In this document: positions 1 through 5,450 of the stretch, piece after piece | How the letters are laid out: the number at the start of each line of letters is the position of its first letter | How positions within the stretch are numbered: position 1 is the stretch's first letter | Assembly (NCBI GenBank): GCA_021794335.1 | Contig: JAJYQZ010000318.1 | Location: 1-5,450, forward strand | Source of the DNA: a bacterium | Lineage (GTDB): Bacteria; SZUA-79; Acidulodesulfobacterales; Acidulodesulfobacteraceae | Length of the DNA stretch: 5,450 nt | Direction of reading: 5' to 3' | Program-made: the position numbers and the translations under genes | The notes under the pieces: model-generated | Seen by the model: the letters and a program-made list of their open reading frames with translations, nothing else | The model's database searches: none | Told to the model about the DNA's origin: nothing

Positions 1-1953
1 ATCGACTAATTTACTGTAAGGCTTCAAATAATTTTTACTTTTTCTAATATTTGCAAAGCCTTCCAACTTCATATAATTTAAAAATTTATCCATATTTAAG
101 TAGCTATATTCTTTAGCCATAGAAACAAGTTCCTTATACTGAACAGTTTCTTTAAGGGACTTCCCAATTTTGCCTTTAACGTATTCATTAAATTGGGAAA
201 TATAATTTTTATAATCCGCACTCTTGAATTTTAACTCATCGTAATTTACTATATTCAAACTTTCTATATAAACTTTGGACTTTCCGAATCCGAAAGGCTT
301 TCCTCCACCTAAAGTATGGAAACATTCTTCTTCGTCGTTAATAGTCAATGCACTCAATAAAGCCCCTAATTCTACAGGTTTTAAATTATGAAACGAAACT
401 TTTCCTTCAAAAACCGTGCCTTCCGGTAAGGGTCTCATTCTTGATAAAAGTTTTTTATTTTCCACAGATTCGGAGATAGATTCAATATTAGCGTTTAAAT
501 GGACCGGATACCTTTTAAAACCCGCGAGTTTAGCTTTCTGGTCGTCATACGTTAATAATTCTTGATTATTATATTGTTGAATAAGATAAAAAGGGAAGAA
601 GGTAGCTTTAGGGCTAGATAATATTTTGTTTATATTCAAATTGCTACTATCTTTAGATAAAAATGCATGTCCGAATTGAATTCTTCCTTTTAATCCGGTT
701 TCATCGTTTTTATCGTCGTTATTTGAAGTGAAACCAAATAAACACTGCGCAAAATCTAATTTATCTTTTTCTTTATGGTCTCCTTTTATAAGGTCGGAAA
801 TCTTATATTTATAGGGCAATTTATATAATTGTGATAAACCGAAATGTAAAATTTTGCCATCGTTATTTTTATCGCTTTTATCCGGCACAAAAAAAACCGG
901 AATTTTAAAATCTTTATTTTTCTTCTGTAAAGATTTCCAATAGTTCCAGTCTTTTGACTCGTCGGGCTGATTATTGGAATATGCCGATTTAAAATTTTTT
1001 ATTTGTTCTTCGTTAACTGTATATATTTCACCATTTGAGTCAAAAAATACAAATTCCAGCCATTTGCCTGTTTTTTTCTGACCTTCGTTATCTTTTCTGG
1101 CAGAAGGCTGTCCGGTAAAAACTATAGTTCCCTGCTTCCCCGAATTGTTTTTATTTATACACCACATTTTTTTGAATGGCTCTTTATCAGGCGCTTCATC
1201 AAAACCATAATGCAATAGATTAAAATCAAAATTTTTACCGCTTTTTTCCAAAAAACTTTTGTATTTATATTTCGCAGGTTTTTTATCCTCCGGAATTGTA
1301 CGATTTGGGTCGGAATATCTAAATTCATTTTTAAAATCAGTTCCTAAATTCTTATCGATTTCTTCATGGCTTATTCTTCCGGGTATTCCGCAATATTCGA
1401 TTTTCCATTCTTTTTCGCTTCCCATAGTAAGCCAGCCGCAGTGTATCGAATCCGCCTCCAGCGATTTCTTATATTTAAGATTATACAAATCCCTGTATGA
1501 ATAAGCGTAATCGTCGTAAATAGAAAGTTTGGAAAAAGATAGAATCTCAAGCAGGCTTCTGAAAGCGCCTTTCAAAGAAGTTCCGGGCATAAAATAATTT
1601 CCATCCGGTTCTTTGCAGAATAAATTCAACGAAGGCGCCTCAGTGGGTTTATTGTTATACGATTCTATGTTGTCCTCATTCCGCCTGAGATCATTCATCC
1701 CTGTATTTTTTTTATCGCCTCTATTTTCCTTGCCTTTGCCTGAACCAATTAATATTGGGCTTTTAGCCGTAATAGTATATTTGATTTCCCCGCTGAGACC
1801 GTCTGAAAACGGTATATCTTGATAGATATTGTTTGCCCATTCAGGAAAAATCACTTTTTCGTTTAACGGGACGAAATTATATGGACAGGTAATATCGAAA
1901 GATGAGGACAATTCTTTTTTCTGTTGCGGCTCAGCCTTATGGTTATTATGCAT
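1..1953 (-). CDS. TIGR03986-type large CRISPR RAMP protein, 3' end outside the window
   Basis: The frame is open from ATG 1953 to base 1: 651 codons without a stop, so the C-terminus is missing. Translation by hand shows a large RAMP protein matching TIGR03986. After a polar leader (1-20) come YNFVPL (25-30), the first RAMP strand IKYTITAKSPILIGSG (57-72), then MPGTSLKGAFRSLLEIL (122-138). A long middle section follows with VFTGQPSARK (278-287). The second RAMP half shows IPVFFVP (351-357), DFAQCLFGF (400-408), GLKGRIQFGHAFL (420-432), SPKATFFPFYLIQQ (447-460), LAGFKRYPVH (476-485), FHNLKPVELGALLSAL (521-536) and glycine loop LGGGKPFGFGKSKV (548-561). Residues 570-651 look helical and lysine-rich. 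It is 47 bases after the small gene. Probable role: a Cas7-like backbone subunit of the type III-D complex, comparable with the Cas7-with-insertion subunit of III-D variants; that match is inference. Two plus-strand ORFs here (1259-1504, 1613-1822) are shadows. Confidence 0.87.
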   Translation of the reverse strand, partial: MHNNHKAEPQQKKELSSSFDITCPYNFVPLNEKVIFPEWANNIYQDIPFSDGLSGEIKYTITAKSPILIGSGKGKENRGDKKNTGMNDLRRNEDNIESYNNKPTEAPSLNLFCKEPDGNYFMPGTSLKGAFRSLLEILSFSKLSIYDDYAYSYRDLYNLKYKKSLEADSIHCGWLTMGSEKEWKIEYCGIPGRISHEEIDKNLGTDFKNEFRYSDPNRTIPEDKKPAKYKYKSFLEKSGKNFDFNLLHYGFDEAPDKEPFKKMWCINKNNSGKQGTIVFTGQPSARKDNEGQKKTGKWLEFVFFDSNGEIYTVNEEQIKNFKSAYSNNQPDESKDWNYWKSLQKKNKDFKIPVFFVPDKSDKNNDGKILHFGLSQLYKLPYKYKISDLIKGDHKEKDKLDFAQCLFGFTSNNDDKNDETGLKGRIQFGHAFLSKDSSNLNINKILSSPKATFFPFYLIQQYNNQELLTYDDQKAKLAGFKRYPVHLNANIESISESVENKKLLSRMRPLPEGTVFEGKVSFHNLKPVELGALLSALTINDEEECFHTLGGGKPFGFGKSKVYIESLNIVNYDELKFKSADYKNYISQFNEYVKGKIGKSLKETVQYKELVSMAKEYSYLNMDKFLNYMKLEGFANIRKSKNYLKPYSKLVD

Positions 1954-1966
1954 ATCAGTTTAATTT

Positions 1967-1971
1967 CCTCC
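1967..1971 (-). promoter_or_regulatory. Ribosome binding site of the TIGR03986 gene
   Basis: GGAGG, followed by AAATTAAACTGAT and then the ATG at 1953. The 13-base spacing is long, but an in-frame TAA lies two codons before this ATG, so no earlier in-frame start is possible, and the next Met (residue 86) lies beyond conserved sequence. The site shares the core GAGGAAATTA with the site before the 471-aa gene, so both are probably genuine initiation regions of the same operon. Confidence 0.7.
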
Positions 1972-2000
1972 AAAAACCCATTAAAACCTTAAAAATACAA

Positions 2001-2444
2001 TTACTCGAACCCGTTGAAATAAAAAAGGGTAGGTTTAATCTTATAAATTCCGTCTTCATTTTTTATTTTTTTATAAACTTTGTTCATTTTAATAAAATTG
2101 ATACCGGTACTTTTTTTAATTAAATCATCGGCTATAAATTTATATTCCTGAATAAATGCCGTATCCTCTTCTTTGTTTAAATCGTCGATATTGAATTCTT
2201 TAATCTGATATTCATCGTTCTCTCTAAAAATATAAATAGACCTCGCGTTGTTGTTTTCCGTTTGCAGCAAAATCCAGCCCTCTATAATAAAAGCTTCCGG
2301 AGAATCAAGTATAGATGTTAAAGTGGGTATATTTTTATTTATAAAAATATCTTCTTTCTTAATTTGCCTGTGCGAAGGATGAAAATATCCCGTCGCTTTT
2401 AAATTTTCACAATTTTTCCATAATTCTTCGAGCTGTTTTTTCAT
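2001..2444 (-). CDS. Small CRISPR-operon protein, possibly Csx19-like
   Basis: A 147-aa, probably soluble protein: no signal peptide, membrane segment, cysteine cluster or nuclease motif is visible. It starts with a short amphipathic helix (KKQLEELWKNCENL, 2-15). The centre is strand-rich: AFIIEGWILLQTENN (51-65), RSIYIFRENDEYQIKEFN (68-85), AFIQEYKFIADDL (96-108), and a C-terminal stretch KVYKKIKNEDGIYKIKP (122-138). Csx19 is a small, fast-diverging subunit found with Csx10 in type III-D loci, and this gene's place between RAMP genes, its size and its strand pattern fit that family, but no diagnostic residue settles it. Alternatives are an unrelated accessory protein or a Cas11-type small subunit; the latter is less likely because Cas11 is helical. 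The ATG at 2444 is the only early start, with an in-frame stop 9 bases upstream and only weak purines before it. The coding call is firm, the name tentative. Confidence 0.8.
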   Translation of the reverse strand: MKKQLEELWKNCENLKATGYFHPSHRQIKKEDIFINKNIPTLTSILDSPEAFIIEGWILLQTENNNARSIYIFRENDEYQIKEFNIDDLNKEEDTAFIQEYKFIADDLIKKSTGINFIKMNKVYKKIKNEDGIYKIKPTLFYFNGFE

Positions 2445-2470
2445 CTTTTTATCTTATCGTTATTTTGAAA

Positions 2471-3886
2471 TTAAACTTTTTGGAAAGCGCCATGCCCTCT
2501 GTTTACGCCTCCGCCAAGAGGCAAAAGTCCGTTTTCTATATCGAATATCGTTCTTTTGAGAGCTTCTTTAATATCGCTATCCTTTTCAAACGCTTCTTTT
2601 TTGACTATAAATCTTATATTTATTTCATCATTTTCGGAAATACGCAAAACTTCTTCGCTGAATAAAGCGCCGTCTATTGATTTGCCGGTAAACCTGTCTA
2701 TGCTGACGTGCTGAAGAGGAACTAACTTGCACTTACTTTCTTCGACAAATATATCCTCGAAAAACGTCTTTCCCGCATAATTATCTTCTTCTTTCCCTTT
2801 TTTTTCCTTCTTGCTGCCGAATAAAAGTTTACAGGCGGGATTTTGAGGGGACACCGACAATTCTATTTTTTCTTTATCTATTTTATCTGTAAAGATTTTT
2901 TTAATCGCATTATAATGAAACGCGATTCTGTGAGAAATAGCCCCCTTTATGCTTGAAGCCGGTAAAACATAATATATTTTATCGGGCTTATCTTTATTAT
3001 AACTTATTGTAATTTCTTTAAGCGGGGTTATGTCCGCTCCGGCATCTTCGTAACCATAGCCTGAAGAAAAAATGAAAAAATCTCTCGGTTTTAATTTTAA
3101 CTTATATTCTATCGTTCCAATGTCGCCTGTAAGTAAAATTGCATTATTATTTTTTAAATTATTCTCATAATCGTCAAAAAGTTCTTTTGCTCCGGATAAG
3201 AAACAGCGGTCTAAATATTCGTTAAGTTCTCTTTGGTCGTTTAATCTATATATGTTTTCTCTTAAGTTTATCAATTTAAACAACCCAAACCCATGCCTTG
3301 TTCCGCCGCCAAGTCTAAAATTATCCGACTTTATGAAGTTCAAAACGTCGTTCCAAGTTTTTGCGTCTTTATGGTCGCCGCTATTGCCTTTGAATTCTAT
3401 TTCAAATACAAACCTTAAACCCTTCGGCGCAATCTGCTCATCGAATTTTGAATGTTTTATGGTTGTTCCCTTGCCGTTAACGGCATTTCTTTCCCGCACG
3501 GGAAGACTGCCTGAAATGAAAAGATTCAAAAAATCGTTTAAATTTTCCGGTATATCTACAACGGGTGAGCCGTCTTTATCTACAATTATTGCATGGGAAA
3601 ACATTATTCTTGAACCTTTTCCGTTATCGCCTTCGGTATAGCCAAAAATATCGCGGACAGAATTATGTTCTTTATCCGTATCATTTTTACAATAATCCGA
3701 CAGCGTTCTTCTTAACACGCCCGCCAGAGACGTGCCCGGAATCAAAGGTAAGTCGTTTATATCCGTTAATACCGGACTATCTATAATAACGGAATAATCG
3801 TCGGAGCATATTTTAAAAGGAGTTGCCGCTTCAATTAAAAAAGTCCCTAAAAATCTATCTTTATAAATACAAGATTCATGTTCCAT
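2471..3886 (-). CDS. Type III CRISPR RAMP protein with two fused Cas7/Csm3-like domains
   Basis: A 471-aa fusion of two Cas7-group RAMP domains, expected to give two successive backbone subunits of a type III crRNA-guided complex. Domain 1 (about 10-210): VIIDSPVLTD (33-42), where D36 aligns by eye with the catalytic Asp of Csm3; IPGTSLAGVLRRTL (49-62); VRDIFGY (77-83); a thumb-like stretch near 131-150; and glycine loop LGGGTRHGFGLF (192-203). Domain 2 (about 255-471): YEDAGADITPL (279-289), with D281 and D285 as candidate active-site Asp; PASSIKGAISHR (309-320); CKLLFG (352-357); the Csm3-type VSIDRFTGKSIDGALFSEEV (394-413); and terminal loop LGGGVNRGHGAF (457-468). A single Csm3 is roughly half this length. 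A lysine/glutamate-rich linker (359-368) sits inside domain 2. The layout resembles the Cas7-2x subunit of III-D variants; that equivalence and the number of active sites are inference. Three ORFs on the opposite strand over this gene are shadows. Confidence 0.9.
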   Translation of the reverse strand: MEHESCIYKDRFLGTFLIEAATPFKICSDDYSVIIDSPVLTDINDLPLIPGTSLAGVLRRTLSDYCKNDTDKEHNSVRDIFGYTEGDNGKGSRIMFSHAIIVDKDGSPVVDIPENLNDFLNLFISGSLPVRERNAVNGKGTTIKHSKFDEQIAPKGLRFVFEIEFKGNSGDHKDAKTWNDVLNFIKSDNFRLGGGTRHGFGLFKLINLRENIYRLNDQRELNEYLDRCFLSGAKELFDDYENNLKNNNAILLTGDIGTIEYKLKLKPRDFFIFSSGYGYEDAGADITPLKEITISYNKDKPDKIYYVLPASSIKGAISHRIAFHYNAIKKIFTDKIDKEKIELSVSPQNPACKLLFGSKKEKKGKEEDNYAGKTFFEDIFVEESKCKLVPLQHVSIDRFTGKSIDGALFSEEVLRISENDEINIRFIVKKEAFEKDSDIKEALKRTIFDIENGLLPLGGGVNRGHGAFQKV

Positions 3887-3895
3887 TAATAATTT

Positions 3896-3900
3896 CCTCT
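3896..3900 (-). promoter_or_regulatory. Ribosome binding site of the double-Cas7 gene, overlapping the csx10 stop
   Basis: AGAGG lies 9 bases before the ATG at 3886. Its AG is the last two bases of the TAG stop of the csx10-like gene (3901-3899), so a ribosome ending csx10 sits on the initiation site of the next gene. This favours translational coupling, which would help keep complex subunits in proportion. It also supports the chosen start for the 471-aa protein. Confidence 0.75.
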
Positions 3901-5407
3901 ATTTTTTTCCTTTTATATCCAATGAAAACAATTTAGCCAAATATTCTATGGCAATCGTAAAATTATAAGACGAATCGTCCTTATGCTCATCCAATGTTTT
4001 TATTAGAATTTCCCTTGCGTTTTTACTTTCCCATATATCGTGCGTCACTCCGTGTCCGGTATATTCGTTTATTTTATTAATCAGCAAATTTTTATCTTTA
4101 CCGTATTGCTTAGCTATGCCCCTAACGGCTCCCCACTGGCTTTTCGTAATTTTGTCAAATTTATCCTTATGATTATTATGTATTTTTTCGGCAAGTTCTA
4201 AAGATTTATTTACAATGGATTTTTCATTTGTTTTTGAATTGAGGTATTTTAAAACTTTTTTCTCGTTATTATCAATTTCGCGGACAATTTTATTTCCGTT
4301 TTTATCTTCTGATTCATATCTGCAAACTGCCTTTGCTTTATTCAGCCCTGTATATTCCTTTTTAAATAAAAAAGGCGGACTAACGTAAATTTCTCCAAAC
4401 CCTTCGCTTAAATAATTTCCGGCGTATATTACCTTTTTAGAAATTAACGTCTCTTTTTCTGTTTTATCTACCCCTTCGATACATATGACGCTGCCCGCGT
4501 TTATTGCCGTCCTCATAGGCATCCTTCGTTTAACGGCAAAGTTAAACATATTAAATTTTCTGTAATCGACATACGTTTTTTTATGAGATATTTTACCGGA
4601 ATTTATTCCTAAAACAACAGGGGAATCTAAATCTACTTTATTGAACCCGTATTCGTTATTTAAAACCAGGTCGCTTTTGGCATATAAAAATATTAAGTCA
4701 TCATTCGAGTTTTCCGAAACGGAAAACACCGCATCGAATATAGAGCTAAAAGATTTGCCGCTAATTTCTAAATCATAAGGCATAATATCTATACTGCCGA
4801 ATTGCGCCGTTTTAGACTTTCCTATAAAATGTCTGCCGGCTAATATTTTCCCTACCGTTTCAACATCGGACTCCGGAATAGAGGAATCGAAAACCACTTC
4901 AAAAAAATATTCGGTTCCCTTTTTTAAAGTTTCATAGGCGAACATAGAAGCATCTTTGCTTCTTCCAAGTCTTGCGTTGAATGCGGATTTAAGCTGAAAA
5001 TTATAATCGGGGGTATAAAGAGTATTAAATTCGATGTCTATATAATCTTCCCGTATCTGCTTGGGCTGTTTATCACATAACAGTTTTTCCAGTTCGTCGT
5101 ATCCTTCAACAAGATGCGCCCCAACTATTTTTTTAGTTTTTTCTTCGTCTTTTGGATAATGCCAGCTCAAAGGGGCTTTTAAACAAGGCTTCTTGCCGTC
5201 AATATAAACAAAGGCATTGCCAAATTTCACTTTTCCGCTATGAAATATATCGAATGAATTTTGGAATTCATTATAATGCTGAGCGGTTATACCAAGTATT
5301 AAAGAGCCTGGTATAAAACTTAGAGATTCCGGAACTCCTTCGGTAGCGGAAATCGACTTTAATATACAATCGGAATCTAATTTAATTTTAAAAAATTTAT
5401 TAATCAT
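3899..5407 (-). CDS. csx10: Csx10-like type III-D CRISPR RAMP protein (Cas5 group)
   Basis: A 502-aa RAMP-superfamily protein resembling Csx10, the Cas5-group subunit of type III-D effectors, which is expected to hold the 5' repeat handle of the crRNA and to contact Cas10. Visible signs: an N-terminal RAMP strand, then FIPGSLILGI (31-40); a FHSGKVKFGNAFVYIDG stretch (55-71), typical of Csx10; an ARLGRSKDASMFAYETLKKG block (145-164) leading into strand FFEVVF (168-173); a first glycine loop, IGKSKTAQFGSIDI (195-208); a second half with RTAINAGSVICIEG (299-312) and glycine loop YLSEGFGEIYVSP (332-344). From about 355 to 495 lies a charged, mainly helical C-terminal region containing SQWGAVRGIAKQYG (423-436). 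The ATG at 5407 is chosen because the RAMP fold begins directly after it; no Shine-Dalgarno sequence is visible. The TAG stop is 12 bases from the next gene. Family assignment is from motifs; crRNA role is inferred. Confidence 0.85.
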   Translation of the reverse strand: MINKFFKIKLDSDCILKSISATEGVPESLSFIPGSLILGITAQHYNEFQNSFDIFHSGKVKFGNAFVYIDGKKPCLKAPLSWHYPKDEEKTKKIVGAHLVEGYDELEKLLCDKQPKQIREDYIDIEFNTLYTPDYNFQLKSAFNARLGRSKDASMFAYETLKKGTEYFFEVVFDSSIPESDVETVGKILAGRHFIGKSKTAQFGSIDIMPYDLEISGKSFSSIFDAVFSVSENSNDDLIFLYAKSDLVLNNEYGFNKVDLDSPVVLGINSGKISHKKTYVDYRKFNMFNFAVKRRMPMRTAINAGSVICIEGVDKTEKETLISKKVIYAGNYLSEGFGEIYVSPPFLFKKEYTGLNKAKAVCRYESEDKNGNKIVREIDNNEKKVLKYLNSKTNEKSIVNKSLELAEKIHNNHKDKFDKITKSQWGAVRGIAKQYGKDKNLLINKINEYTGHGVTHDIWESKNAREILIKTLDEHKDDSSYNFTIAIEYLAKLFSLDIKGKK

Positions 5408-5423
5408 AATATTATATTTAAAA

Positions 5424-5450
5424 TTATTTATCGTCTTTTATCGATTCGAT
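5424..5450 (-). CDS. Possible 3' end of an upstream gene (8 codons and stop)
   Basis: Read on the minus strand from the window edge, one frame gives IESIKDDK followed by TAA at 5426-5424. The other two frames hit a stop within seven codons. The stop lies 16 bases ahead of the csx10-like start, matching the tight spacing elsewhere in this block, so it may be the tail of an upstream operon gene. In type III-D loci a neighbour of csx10 is often cas10 or another RAMP gene, but eight residues cannot identify the product, and an open frame this short can occur by chance. Confidence 0.3.
   Translation of the reverse strand: MESIKDDK

Noticed and set aside
1954..2000. Terminator or promoter in the largest complete intergenic gap
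   Set aside because: The 47 bases show no GC-rich hairpin followed by a U run and no -10/-35 pair; only the Shine-Dalgarno of the next gene stands out.
1902..2123. 73-codon plus-strand open frame bridging the small gene and the TIGR03986 start
   Set aside because: The product is a low-complexity Phe/Asn-rich sequence arising antisense to AT-rich coding DNA. It spans two supported minus-strand genes and has no supporting context.
3252..3641. 129-codon open frame on the plus strand
   Set aside because: It lies wholly inside the double-Cas7 gene, whose minus-strand frame carries clear RAMP motifs; the plus-strand translation has no recognisable domain.
2471..3886. Ancillary nuclease or type III-E gRAMP identity for the double-Cas7 protein
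   Set aside because: It has no HD, CARF or HEPN motif, no zinc-binding cysteine sets, and only two Cas7 domains, whereas gRAMP carries four Cas7 domains and a Cas11 domain in one much longer chain.
5411..5416. TATAAT on the minus strand just before the csx10-like gene, as a promoter -10 box
   Set aside because: It lies only 3 bases from the ATG, no -35-like sequence sits at the right distance, and the surrounding DNA is so AT-rich that the hexamer is expected by chance.
1..5450. CRISPR array, repeats or mobile element in the window
   Set aside because: I saw no regularly spaced direct repeats, no terminal inverted repeats and no transposase or integrase motifs; almost every base is accounted for by the minus-strand genes.

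Overview
All genes in this window lie on the minus strand and form one tightly packed block, read from high to low coordinates. DNA is AT-rich (roughly one third GC by eye), uses the standard code, and two of the genes have clear GAGG-type Shine-Dalgarno sites. That suggests an AT-rich bacterium; an archaeon is not excluded and the lineage cannot be named from this sequence.

The block is part of a type III CRISPR effector operon of the III-D kind. In transcription order: (1) eight codons of an upstream gene ending at 5424, product unknown; (2) a 502-aa Csx10-type Cas5-group RAMP protein, 5407-3899; (3) a 471-aa protein made of two fused Cas7/Csm3-like domains, 3886-2471; (4) a small 147-aa protein, 2444-2001, tentatively Csx19-like; (5) a very large RAMP protein of the TIGR03986 family, starting at 1953 and running off the window at base 1 with 651 codons visible. 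Gaps between complete genes are 12, 26 and 47 bases. I see no terminator, no convincing internal promoter and no gene on the plus strand; the plus-strand open frames are shadows of these genes. No non-coding stretch exceeds 50 bases.

Expected joint role: Csx10 caps the 5' handle of the crRNA, the Cas7-like domains build the backbone along the guide and cut target RNA at regular intervals, the TIGR03986 protein supplies further Cas7-like backbone, and the small protein is a candidate accessory subunit. Cas10, a Cas11-type subunit, Cas6, an ancillary cyclic-oligoadenylate effector and the CRISPR array are not in the window; some of them probably lie just outside it. The points most worth following are the multi-domain Cas7 architecture, the large insertion in the TIGR03986 protein and the unassigned small protein.
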